From Streptomyces hyaluromycini (GTDB lineage Bacteria > Actinomycetota > Actinomycetes > Streptomycetales > Streptomycetaceae), in assembly GCF_002217755.1 (NCBI RefSeq), contig NZ_BCFL01000027.1, forward strand, positions 1 to 64,000: a stretch of DNA of 64,000 nucleotides, given 5' to 3'. Below, one piece after another: positions 16,224 to 26,200 of the stretch. The stretch's first letter is position 1. Each line of letters begins with the position of its first letter. Below the pieces are notes generated by a model. It was not told the DNA's origin. It searched no databases and saw only the letters and a list, made by a program, of their open reading frames with translations. The position numbers were made by a program, and so were the translations under genes.

Positions 16224-18089
16224 TCATGGGTTCAGGGTGTCGGCGAAAAAGCCCACCTCGGGATCGTCAGGGGTTCCGACAAGGAGGGCGCGGTCCAAGA
16301 GGACGTTGTTGTGCTCACAACTCGTCTCCGGGAGCATCACGCAGGCATGGCAGGCCGCCAGGTTGATTCCGCCGGCGCCGGACGCCTCGGTCTCCATGCA
16401 GAGCGGGTCCGAGGAACACCACTCGGCACGGCGGACGGCCGAACGGACCGTGCGAGCGAGAATCTCCGGCTCACCTTGAGCGACCAGGCCACCCAGACTG
16501 CCTGCGGAGTCGCTCGTCGCCGTGTAGACGAGCACCCCGGCCATGTCCTCGGCGGTGTACAGGCGCTCGCGCAGGGACGCCGCCGGGTATCCCGCCTCCA
16601 GGCTCCACTCGTTGATGAGAATGTGGGCCAAGGTGTGCAGCAGCACCATGCGAGGGGTGGCGGGGGAGAGGACGACGCGGCTCGGGTCGTCGGCCCGCTG
16701 CTCCAACACCCGCTGGTGGGCGGTGCGCATCCGTTCGATCCGGGCCGCCACCGCTGTGGCTTTCTCCCAGGCGCCGAGTCGATCCTCGTTCAGACGGAGA
16801 AAGACTCCCTCGCCCCGAACCTCCATGGCCGGGAGCCAACGCAGGGAGCGTTCGGACAGCGGCATCTCCTTGGGATCGGTCGTCGACTCGGCGTCGCCGA
16901 GCCGGGTGAACGCCTTCAGTGCGCGCACCTCGCGGAGCTTCTTGACCAGCATCGGGCCGGTGACGCCGAGCGGGTCGAGCAAGCTCTGGTCGCCCAGCGG
17001 GGTCTCGCAGACGAACTCCTCGTCGCGGGAGTGCTCGCTCTCGTCGTTGCCGGAGCGGAGACGCTCGTATTCCTTGTTGCGCAGGGCGCGATAACGATGG
17101 TCGAAGGAGGGCGCCTCGTCGCCAGTGGGGTCTTCCTCTCGCTCGGCATCGAGGAAGGCCATGACTTCGTCGATCGGAACCGGGCTCTCACCCTTGAAGA
17201 CGAACTTGAGGCACATCTCGACCTCTGCGCGGCTGTTCAGCTCGCGCAGTTGCTCCCAGTGTTCGGCGAGCGGATCCGCGCGGCCATTGCTCCACGGCGG
17301 GATGGAGAGCGCAGACTTCAACACCGGCTGCCAGACTGCCGACGAACCGCGCTGCAGGGTGCGCAGAGGGAGTCCGCATCCGCCCGTGGCGGCGGACGTA
17401 CCGAGCCACGGACGGGAGCCTCGGCACTTGAGGCCCAGGTCCTTGAGCGCTCTCCTCCGGAAGGAGCCCTCCATCGAGACCTCGGGCGCCTGCCCACAGG
17501 TGCAGGAGACGAGGATGGAGCGCAGCGAGGAAGTACGCCCGGACGTGCGCATCTTGAGCTTCCCTCCGCACTGTGCCGCCGTCGAGGCACCACGATCCGT
17601 GGAACGGTGCACCCACTGCCAGTACGGGAACTCGTCGAGGTGCCCGGCCTCGCAGGCGACGACGAAACGGGAGGGGACCAGGTCGACCTCGCACGTGCCG
17701 CAGACGCTTCGACCGGCCGGCGGGTTGAAGTCGCGATGTCGTTGCAGGTCGTTGCACTCGGGGCAGGAGTGCATCAAGGGAAAGCGTCGGACCCGGATAC
17801 CGTCTTTGCTGGTGTCGTCGGAAGCGGGCGGCAGCCGGAAGTAGTCGACGCCGAGCACTCGGGCCAGCCGCCGTTCGTGGATCTGCGGGGACTCATCACG
17901 GCTCCAGCTCTGCTCGGCCTCGTCGAGTCCCGAGACGATGAAGGACTCATGGTCGACGGCGATGAGCGACCCGACGCCGTACGTGGTGATCGCCTGGGCG
18001 CGGCGGACCGCACCGCGCCGCGGAAAGTTGTGGGCGGGTGCGGCGCCGTCCGCGCCGGTTCGGCGACGGCGGGCGGGGGGCGGGGTCAT
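16224..18089 (-). CDS. drmB: DrmB-like protein with DUF1998 domain
   Basis: 621 residues. The N-terminal half carries paired cysteines (HSCPECNDL, CGTC, then VVACEAGHLDEFPYW), and the C-terminal DUF1998 block is complete: MVLLHTLAHILINEWSLEAG, SLRERLYTAEDMAGVLVYTA, DSAGSLGGLVAQGE, CSSDPLC, then ACHACVMLPETSCEHNN. In DISARM, DrmB acts with the helicase DrmA; the cysteine clusters probably hold zinc or iron-sulfur. Its start overlaps the stop of the DrmA-like gene by four bases. It is the last gene of the defence operon. No PLD nuclease gene (drmC) follows, unlike classical DISARM. The symbol is by family resemblance. Confidence 0.9.
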   Translation of the reverse strand: MTPPPARRRRTGADGAAPAHNFPRRGAVRRAQAITTYGVGSLIAVDHESFIVSGLDEAEQSWSRDESPQIHERRLARVLGVDYFRLPPASDDTSKDGIRVRRFPLMHSCPECNDLQRHRDFNPPAGRSVCGTCEVDLVPSRFVVACEAGHLDEFPYWQWVHRSTDRGASTAAQCGGKLKMRTSGRTSSLRSILVSCTCGQAPEVSMEGSFRRRALKDLGLKCRGSRPWLGTSAATGGCGLPLRTLQRGSSAVWQPVLKSALSIPPWSNGRADPLAEHWEQLRELNSRAEVEMCLKFVFKGESPVPIDEVMAFLDAEREEDPTGDEAPSFDHRYRALRNKEYERLRSGNDESEHSRDEEFVCETPLGDQSLLDPLGVTGPMLVKKLREVRALKAFTRLGDAESTTDPKEMPLSERSLRWLPAMEVRGEGVFLRLNEDRLGAWEKATAVAARIERMRTAHQRVLEQRADDPSRVVLSPATPRMVLLHTLAHILINEWSLEAGYPAASLRERLYTAEDMAGVLVYTATSDSAGSLGGLVAQGEPEILARTVRSAVRRAEWCSSDPLCMETEASGAGGINLAACHACVMLPETSCEHNNVLLDRALLVGTPDDPEVGFFADTLNP

Positions 18090-21000
18090 CGGGTTCCCTC
18101 CATGAACAGGGCGGTCTCGGCGTCGACGTCACGCAGGCTCCACAACGTGGGATATGCCCCGGTGCCCTCGGACTCGTCGTCATAGGCCTTGAGGAGCGAC
18201 GGTGCGCGACTGCCCCTCTGAGGCTCGAACAACAGGCCGTTATGGATGTCGGCCTCGGCGCACCACCACTCGACGAACTCGTCGAAGGCCCGGGACACGG
18301 CGTTGGTCTCCTCCCGGGTGACCGCGTCCACGCGTTCCAGGAGGATCGTCTTGATGGGGCCACGGAGCACGTCTTCGTAGGACTCGACCCTGCCGGCGCC
18401 ATCGTTGGGTCGGGCGGCGGGGATCATGATGCGGGCGAGGGCGACAATCACCGCGTGTAGGCCTCGGTAGCGGGCGCGGGCGGAGAACGGTGTGACGGAG
18501 GTGGACTCGACCTCTCGGTACAGGGCCGAGTGGAAATGTTGGAAGCTCTCGTAGTGGGAACGGTCCCGGGAGCGCGTTGAGTTGAGCATGATCGCGACCA
18601 GACCGGGGTGCGCGCGACCGACGCGGCTGGTCGCCTGGATGTACTCGGCGGTCGTCTGTGGCTGGCCCATCACGGCCATGAGACCGAGTCGGTCCACGTC
18701 CACGCCGACCGCGATCATGTTGGTGGCCAGGAGGACGTCCACGGTGTCCTCGTCGGGCAGCCGCTTCTCGATGCCTTTGAGGCGGGTGGGGATCTCGCTG
18801 GCGTCGATACGGCTCGTCAGCTCCGAGTAGTTGACGACCGAGCGGACTTCCACCCCCTCGCGCTCAGCGAGCACCTCCAGATAGGCCACCACGTCGTCGT
18901 GGACCTGGAGTTCGGCAGCGGACAGCAGTCGGAGGCTGTTGAAGTAGCCGACGAGACTCCAGTAGGCGTCGCGTACCTCGTCCTCGGTCTTCGCCTGCTT
19001 GGCCCGGTGCAGAAGGGTGGCGTACGTGCGGATCAGGAGGGTGGCCTGGCTGGTGCCGGGGGCCAGGAGGCCGACGTAGCGGCGGCTCGCCTTTTCCTCG
19101 CGCGGTGTCTCCACGGCGAACCACGAGTCGCGGGCGTCGAGGCCGGCGGGCGGGAACTGCCGCACTTCGCGGGCGAAGAGGTGGCGTCCCTGGTCGGCTG
19201 CGCGACGGATGGTGGCTGTGGAGGCGATCACCTTGGGTCGGCCGGCGAGTGCGTCCACGGCGGTCTCGTAGAGGCCGGTGAGTGTTCCCAACGGGCCGGA
19301 GATCAGGTGGAGTTCGTCCTGGACAATCAGTTCCGGGGGTGGGGTGCCGCCGTCCGGGTCGTCGTCGCGGTTGAAGAGTGCCGCGGTCGCCGGACGCCAC
19401 GGCATCGACGCGAACTTGTCCACAGTGGCGATCACCAGTGTCGGCCGCGCGTCGTACACCGCCTCGTCGATCAGGTGGACGGGCAGGCCGTCGGCGAAGT
19501 CGCAGTTTGCGCCGGGGCATCGGACGTGCATCCGCTTCGCGTCCTCGTCGGCTTCGTAGTTCCGTGCGTCGAGGCGGGTTCCGCACCAAGGACAGGCGTG
19601 CAGCTGGACGGGATTCTCGGTGGCGAGGCGCTTGTCGAGGTTCGCGCGGAGCTCGTCGAGCTTCAGGCCTGCCTCGGTCAGCGTGTTGGGGGTGGCCGAG
19701 CGTCCCACCCACATACCGACGGAGAACTCTTCGTGTCCCAACTCGGGTGTTCGGCGCCGCATGTGTTCCATGGCACAGAGAAGGATCGCGGCGCGCTCGA
19801 ACTGCTGGAGGGTGAGCAGCCGCAGCGTGTAGCGCATGAGGACGGTGACACCGCCGCCGTCCACGCCCTTGCGGATACGGCGCAGGAACGAGGTGAAGGC
19901 GATCAGACCGAGGTAGGCCTCGGTCTTGCCACCACCGGTGGGGAACCACAGCAGATCGGAGATCTGCCGATCACGATGCTCGGGGTCGTCGATGCCTGCC
20001 AGGCACAGGAGTACGAAGGCGATCTGAAAGGGACGCCAGCGTCCGGCGGTCGGGTCGGGGACGCCGACGCGTCCGCCCTTCACCCAGGCGCTGCGGGCAC
20101 GCTGGTCGGCCATGGCGCGATTGGCCAGTCGGAAAGCCTTCATCAGATCGGGCTTGGTCCGCAACAGCTCGATGCCCTCGCGGACTCGGCCGAGTGCCTG
20201 GCGGCAGGCCTTGACCTGTTCCCGCGCGGGTTCCTCGTGCGTTCCGGCAGCCAGATCCTCCGTCTCGGCCGCCTTGCGGTCGATCCAGCGTTCGTACCCG
20301 TCGGCGAGCCCTTCCAGAGCGGTCAGGATCTCGGCGTCGGAATTCTCCGCCAGCCCCAGCATGGACAGCGCCGAGCTGTCGATCTCGGGGTTTGAGTCGG
20401 TGAGCAGCACCTCCACCGTCGGCACGAACTGGGTCCGCACCTCAGGGACGGCGATCTCCGGGGCGGTTTCGGTCATGCCGATAGGCCAGGGATTCCAGTC
20501 CCATTCGGCGGCACAACCGTGCCCGACGGCGAAGGTCGGGGCGTGGCGGTGCAGCAGCCGACTCGTGGCGACCTCCGGGTCGTGGGCGGCGTCCGGAGCC
20601 GGGCGTTCGACGAACGCGTCGGAGCCGTCGGCAGCCCGGACCGTCAGCCCGCACTGGAAGAGGGAGAACGCGTCCTGTAGATCCCACTCGCCGATCTTCT
20701 GCGTGTTGATCAGAGTGACCGTGATCGTGACCGTGCCGGTGGTCTTGTCAAGGCGACGGATGTTGACGTGCAGTGAGGCTTCGTCGCTGAGCGGGATCGG
20801 ATCTTTCGGAGCGGCCTTGGTCACGACGAAGCGCTGGTCGGGGAAGGAGAGCTCCCGCCGGCGCCACCGTTCACGCTGGTCGGCGACGGTACGGGCCTCG
20901 GCGCGACGGGCCGGGATCCGCTTGCCGTCGGCGTCCGTGGGCTCGTAGACGGCCGCACACGCCGAGACCACGATCGTGTCGTTTATATCCGGCTTGACCG

Positions 21001-21334
21001 CGAAGGTCAGGCCCATCGAGGAGGGCCGCCTGTCCCCCGAGGCACCGACCTCCGGCGGGGTGCCGGAATCCTCGCCGTCGCCACGGGTGTTGACGGGAGT
21101 GTCGTCCGGACCGTCCTGCTTGGCGGCCTCTTCCTCCTGCCGTTCTTTCGTGGCACGCGGATACAGCACACCGGTCAAGTAACGGTCGATCGGCGCGTCC
21201 TGGGTGAGTACCTCGTCCCGATCGTCCGGCACGGCGTCCTCGGCGGGGCCGAGGAGCTCACGGCGGAGTCCCACGAGGAGTTCCTCGTCCCGGACCCGGT
21301 AGTGCTCGGAGTGTCGGCCTGCCACCTGCGTCAT
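18086..21334 (-). CDS. drmA: DrmA-like SF2 helicase
   Basis: 1082 residues from ATG 21334, overlapping the UvrD-like stop by four bases. Walker A is FPTGGGKTEAYLGL near residue 466, the DExH box is IVQDELHLISGPLG near 672, motif III is IASTATIRRA, and motifs V/VI are LLATNMIAVGVDVDRLGLM and YIQATSRVGRAHPGL near 906. A CPWC...CPGANCDF cysteine pair lies between the helicase halves. This long insert-rich helicase with an early beta-rich region and the QDELH box is characteristic of DrmA of DISARM, always paired with a DUF1998 partner as here. Likely a DNA translocase that unwinds or loads on invading DNA. Confidence 0.92.
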   Translation of the reverse strand: MTQVAGRHSEHYRVRDEELLVGLRRELLGPAEDAVPDDRDEVLTQDAPIDRYLTGVLYPRATKERQEEEAAKQDGPDDTPVNTRGDGEDSGTPPEVGASGDRRPSSMGLTFAVKPDINDTIVVSACAAVYEPTDADGKRIPARRAEARTVADQRERWRRRELSFPDQRFVVTKAAPKDPIPLSDEASLHVNIRRLDKTTGTVTITVTLINTQKIGEWDLQDAFSLFQCGLTVRAADGSDAFVERPAPDAAHDPEVATSRLLHRHAPTFAVGHGCAAEWDWNPWPIGMTETAPEIAVPEVRTQFVPTVEVLLTDSNPEIDSSALSMLGLAENSDAEILTALEGLADGYERWIDRKAAETEDLAAGTHEEPAREQVKACRQALGRVREGIELLRTKPDLMKAFRLANRAMADQRARSAWVKGGRVGVPDPTAGRWRPFQIAFVLLCLAGIDDPEHRDRQISDLLWFPTGGGKTEAYLGLIAFTSFLRRIRKGVDGGGVTVLMRYTLRLLTLQQFERAAILLCAMEHMRRRTPELGHEEFSVGMWVGRSATPNTLTEAGLKLDELRANLDKRLATENPVQLHACPWCGTRLDARNYEADEDAKRMHVRCPGANCDFADGLPVHLIDEAVYDARPTLVIATVDKFASMPWRPATAALFNRDDDPDGGTPPPELIVQDELHLISGPLGTLTGLYETAVDALAGRPKVIASTATIRRAADQGRHLFAREVRQFPPAGLDARDSWFAVETPREEKASRRYVGLLAPGTSQATLLIRTYATLLHRAKQAKTEDEVRDAYWSLVGYFNSLRLLSAAELQVHDDVVAYLEVLAEREGVEVRSVVNYSELTSRIDASEIPTRLKGIEKRLPDEDTVDVLLATNMIAVGVDVDRLGLMAVMGQPQTTAEYIQATSRVGRAHPGLVAIMLNSTRSRDRSHYESFQHFHSALYREVESTSVTPFSARARYRGLHAVIVALARIMIPAARPNDGAGRVESYEDVLRGPIKTILLERVDAVTREETNAVSRAFDEFVEWWCAEADIHNGLLFEPQRGSRAPSLLKAYDDESEGTGAYPTLWSLRDVDAETALFMEGTR

Positions 21335-23235
21335 GCGTGCTGCTCCTCGTCGTTGTCGGCTCTCCGGTACCGGCCGATGCCGGTGATGCGCGGGACGATC
21401 CACACGCCTCGGTCACCGAGACCGGCGTTGGCGCCGGCGGCGGCGCTGCCCGTCACGGTCTCCAGGGTGTCGATCCGCAGGTCGTGGATCTCGTCGGGCC
21501 ACCAAGGGTCCCAGGTGCGGTTCACCTTCTGCACCTGGAACAGCCCCTCGCGAAACCTCCGCGAGGCCTCGCCGATCTCCTGGCCTTCGTGTACCAGGGC
21601 GTACGGCGGGCTCTCCGTCTCGCCCATCGGCAGGTCGTGGAGCCTGCGCAGCAGCACCTCCTGGCCGGGACGGATGTGCTCCAGAAGATAGGCCTGGGTT
21701 GCGACGGCGCCCGTCTCTTGGCCGGGCGGGTCGTCCCGGCTCACGTCGCCCGCCTCGGCGACGATCCCGTACCTGTCGTACGACCGCCACGACCCGAGGT
21801 AGCGCCGGCCGTGACCCCGGCTCCCCGTCCGCCTGAAGAGCGGCAGTTCGGGAGGGGACAGGTGGTAGAGGTCCTGGCGGGCACGCGTCATAGCCACGTA
21901 CAGGGCGCGCGCCTCGGCGGGAAGGTCCAGCTCGTCCTGGTACCGCTTCTGGAGTTCGGCGAGGGGCGGTGGCGCCAGGACGATCACCCGGTCGAACTCC
22001 AGGCCCTTGGCCCGGTGCACCGTGGAGACGACGATACGGGCCGTCTCCGGGTCGGCCGCCTCGTCGGGGAACCTGCCGTCAGCGACCGCGCGGCGCAACC
22101 GGTCCAGATCGAGTGCCCCGCGCCCCGCTCCGCGCGCGATCCGACGCAGCACCGACCACAGGGCGTCGGCATCGGGTTCGTATGGGAGGGGGATCTCCGC
22201 GAGGAGCGTACGGAACCGGTCCTCGGTGAGGGCGTTCGCCTCGGTACGGCGCAGCAACTCCGCCACCCAGTACGGCACCGGGCGCTCCTCCAGCGGGCGC
22301 CGCAGCCGGTGGTCGATGCCGTGCGCGTGCAGCAGGCCGGAGACCACGAGGGCCTGCTGGTTGTCGCGGGTGAGGACGGCGCATGTGTCGGAGAGGTCCC
22401 GCAGGCTGTCCAGGGTGTACTCGTCGTTCAGGCTGCCCATGTCGTTCGCCGGGTCCAGGAGGAGGTCGCGCAGTTCGTCGTAGAGCGTTCCCGCCTGGTC
22501 CGGATCGCTGAGACGTTGGAGCAGGGGACCGAGCGGCAACGCGACCCGCGCCTCGGGGGTGGTGGCCCGGAAGTTCCGGGTGAGGTGCAGCTCCACCAGG
22601 TCGTCGGGGTAGGAACAGCGCAGCCAGTCGAAGAACCGGCCGGTCTCGTCGGCGCGTTCGACCAGGTCCTCGATCTGGAAGCCGTACACGGACTGGGCCG
22701 CGTCGCCGACGACGGTGAAGCCGCAGCTGTCCTGGTACCGGTCGAGAAGCGTCTCCACCAGCTCGCGGCGCCCGCCCAGCAGGTCCTGCACCTCGTCAAT
22801 CACGACATGGGCCGGCGGGACCGCGTCGCCGACCTCCAGCGCGCCCTTCTCGACCGCGCGGGTCGCGGCGGCGATCCGCTCGTCGAAGCCGACCGCTCCC
22901 CACTCGCCGTCCGGGTGCGCCTGGAGGAGCACCTCGTAGGCCCATGCGTCGAAGGTACGGGCGCGAACCCGGTGGGCTCGTTCCCCGTGCCGGGAGATCC
23001 GCTCGCGCAGTTCGCGGGCGGCGGCCCGGGAGAAGGTGAGCACGAGGATCTCGGCGGCCTCCAGCGCCTGTTCGGGATCCTCGTGACCGCACAGCGCGTC
23101 GAGTCGGCGCACCAGGGTGTGGGTTTTTCCCGCCCCGGCGCCCGCGGTGACCAGGACCCGGGCGTCCCAGGGCTGCTCGACCACGGCCAGCTGCTCGTCG
23201 GTGAGCGGAGGGCTGTCCTGGTAGACGTCGGTCAC
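21331..23235 (-). CDS. UvrD-like SF1 DNA helicase
   Basis: 634 residues with all superfamily-1A motifs: Q motif LTDEQLAVVE, Walker A AGAGAGKT (31-38), DEVQD (147-151), GDAAQSVYGFQ near 177, STVHRAKGLEFDRVIVL and YVAMTRARQDLYHL. At ~630 residues it is shorter than housekeeping UvrD/PcrA. After motif VI come ~170 residues with no recognised nuclease motif, ending in a charged DNDEEQHA tail. Start and stop overlap both neighbours by four bases, so its amounts are tied to the two SF2 helicases. Within the system it may process DNA ends or displaced strands. Confidence 0.92.
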   Translation of the reverse strand: MTDVYQDSPPLTDEQLAVVEQPWDARVLVTAGAGAGKTHTLVRRLDALCGHEDPEQALEAAEILVLTFSRAAARELRERISRHGERAHRVRARTFDAWAYEVLLQAHPDGEWGAVGFDERIAAATRAVEKGALEVGDAVPPAHVVIDEVQDLLGGRRELVETLLDRYQDSCGFTVVGDAAQSVYGFQIEDLVERADETGRFFDWLRCSYPDDLVELHLTRNFRATTPEARVALPLGPLLQRLSDPDQAGTLYDELRDLLLDPANDMGSLNDEYTLDSLRDLSDTCAVLTRDNQQALVVSGLLHAHGIDHRLRRPLEERPVPYWVAELLRRTEANALTEDRFRTLLAEIPLPYEPDADALWSVLRRIARGAGRGALDLDRLRRAVADGRFPDEAADPETARIVVSTVHRAKGLEFDRVIVLAPPPLAELQKRYQDELDLPAEARALYVAMTRARQDLYHLSPPELPLFRRTGSRGHGRRYLGSWRSYDRYGIVAEAGDVSRDDPPGQETGAVATQAYLLEHIRPGQEVLLRRLHDLPMGETESPPYALVHEGQEIGEASRRFREGLFQVQKVNRTWDPWWPDEIHDLRIDTLETVTGSAAAGANAGLGDRGVWIVPRITGIGRYRRADNDEEQHA

Positions 23236-26200
23236 TTCCGGCTCCAGAGATGCTCGAACTCGGCGAAGGCGAGGTCGGTGTCGAAGTTGGTGATGTTGTC
23301 GCTGATGTTGAGGATCAGACAGCTGTCCTTGCCGCCGTTCAGCGGGCCGCGCAGTCCGCGACCGATCATCTGCTGGTACACGTTGGTGCTGTAGACCGGC
23401 CGGGCCACGACCACGGCACGAGTGGCCGGAGCGTCGAATCCCTGGGTGAGCACACCGTAGTTGGTGAGTACCCGGATACGTCCGCTTCGGAAGTTCTCGA
23501 TGCGAGTACGACGGTCCTGCGCACTGGTCGTCGAGTCCACGGCGGCGGACGGGACACCCCGGTCGTTGAGCATGGCCGCCAGGTACTTGGCGTGGTCGAC
23601 GGAGGTGGCGAAGAGCAACGTCGGCCAGTCGTCCGGAAGTTCGGCCACGGAGTCGACGATGCGTCGACTGCGCGCGTGGTCGTCGGCGAGCCGCTGTTCG
23701 GCGGAGCGGGAGAGCGTGGCCATGCGATCGGCGTGCGTCTTCTCGTCCCGGGTGAGTTCGATACGACCGCCCTCAAGGGTGCGGTGCTCGACCTGGGCGA
23801 GCATGCCCCAGTCCTGGAGGTCGCGATACGGGTCGCCCGAGGGGAAGACTCCTTGATCGAGTCGCCGGTTGCCGAAGCGGTTGACCAGGCGGCGGGTCTC
23901 CTCCTCGTTGGTGTTCCGGAACGGGGTGGCGGTCAGGCCGAGCAGATGCCGGCCGGTCTCGTACTGGGTGAGTCCCAACTGGCTCAGGATCTCGGTGTAT
24001 CGCTTGGAGATGGCGGTATGCGCCTCGTCCACGATCACCAGCGCGGCCTGGCGCAACCAGGAGTACTGGTCGGTGCCCAGGCACCGCTCCAGCTTGGCGT
24101 CGGTGGCGACCACCAGATGCGGGTGGTCGACGACGTCACCGACCTCGTTAGTGCTCCACAGTCGGCTGATGGTGAGCGGGCGTTCCGCGCCGACCTTGCT
24201 CCAGACGAACTTCCAGCTCTGGACGGCCTGTTCGCACAGCTCCTCGGTCTGTGCGATCCACAGCAGCGGACCCTTGAGGTCGCCGACCCGCTTCACCCAG
24301 CGGATCACGGCCTCGGCGGTGACCCGGGTCTTGCCGGCGCCGGTCGGAAGCGACAGCATGCCGCGCTGAGGCGCCAGTCGGTCGAGCATGGTGGAGATGT
24401 TCCGGACCAGGTCCTCCTGGTAGCCGTGGAGGCTCGGGAAGTCCCGAGGGCCCTCGACGGTCTCGAACGGGGGCGGGGAAGGGGTCCTCGAACCGGCGAA
24501 CGCGACAGGCAGCCTCAGTTCCGAGACGAACGCGATGGCTGCCGACGAACCTCCGTATGCGACCGGGGCGTTGGGGAAGCGTGCCTGGATGTCCCGGGCA
24601 TGCTGCTGGAGCACTCCGTCACCGTGCGCGTTGAACGCCATCTGCGCGATCCGGCGCCCGGTCGGCTCCACGCCGTCTGTCGCCTGCAGTTCGGCCTCCA
24701 TCAATCCCTCGGGGAGGCCGGTCCGGAGTGCGTCGGCACCGATGAGCAGCTCGATCTTGGCCACCACGTCCGTGGCCTCGCGCACCGCCTTCTGCGCCGC
24801 CTTCAGCTCGCTGTCCCGGGCCATGCGGTCCTGGTGGTCCAGGACCGTGCGACAGCCGGCGGCACCGAGGCCGAGGCCGAGCTCGCGGTCGATCAGGCGC
24901 AGCATCGGCTCGGGGTCCAGAGGAACGCGGACCTTGACGGTGCCGTCCTGGCGTACGGCGTCCAGAGGGGAGGCGTGCGTGCCGTTGGGCGTACGGGTGA
25001 CCTCCTCCAGTTCGCTGCACCGTTGCACCATGCTGTTCCGGTTCCCGCTGTTCAGGCGCTGCCGCAGGGCAGGGAACAGCTCGACCAGCGGTACGGGGTC
25101 GCCCTCCGGTACTTCGCGGGTCTCCCGGCTGATCACGTCGGAGTAGCGGAGCATGCCCCACTTCTCGATCATCAGCTCGGCGTCCTCGGCGGTCGCCACG
25201 AGCAACGCCGGCAGCTGCTCACCGCGCAGCGCGCGGTACTGAGCGGACCCGACGGCGATCGTGATCTCGTCGTCGGGACGGGTGCCCCAGACGTCGCCGA
25301 TCCGGCAACGGGTCAGGGAGTCCTCGGGGAAGTCCGCGCCGAACCGGGTCAGCATCACGTACGTGGCACCCACGAAGGAGTCGTCCTCGCTGCGGGTCAC
25401 CTCGTCCAGGAGAGCGTCCCAACGGTCGGGGGGGACCTCGTCGACGGTGGTCGGGAGTCGTAGCCTGCGGGCCTTCTCGGGGGAGATGTCGGCGACCGGC
25501 AGCACGTCTCGGTAACTGGCCAGCTGGGGGCCGACGGCTTCCCTCAGCGGCTTGATCCCCTGGGAGGTGGCGATCGTGCCGAACTTCCTCAACATCCACC
25601 GGATCGGCGAGGGCACCGCCTGGCGGGTGTTGGTCTGCGCGCCGATCTGGCGCGTCCAGTTGTCCACCACGGCGTCGTCGGGCAGTACCTTCAGGAAGGC
25701 GGCGCGGGATTCCTCGGATAGGGCACGGAAGAGGTGGAGCGGGCCACCGATCGCGGCGCCCTCGACCTTCATCCGGTTCAGTGCCGGGCGCGGGGCACGA
25801 CTGTCCAGACCGCGCAGATAGGCGGCGTGGAGGGTTTCGCGGTACTCCTCGAACCACGCCTCGCCCTCCTGGGGCCGGACCCCGCCGGACGGTCGTTCCC
25901 GCAGACCGACCTGGGAGAAGAAGGGCGTGTCGTCGGAGTGGAACGCCATGTCGACGGCGATGCTCGGGTCGCGCTTCCCATCGACCACTTCACCCGGCAG
26001 CATGCAGTCCTCGACCGGCCGGAACCGGCCGTCGGCAGTCCGCACACGCAGCGTCGAGCGCGGCGCGGGCACCCGCTCCAGGACCTTGTGGGCCAGCCTA
26101 CGGACCCCCGCCTGACGGAACAGCTCCCAGAACCGTTCCCAGTCCGATTCGCTGTAATGATCGAAGCCCTGATCGAGAACGCTGTCGAACCGGCCCTCGA

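Noticed and set aside
21337..25463. Long plus-strand frames (685 and 737 residues) opposite the helicase genes
   Set aside because: Val/Gly/Arg-rich antisense frames with no motif; the minus strand carries complete helicase signatures.
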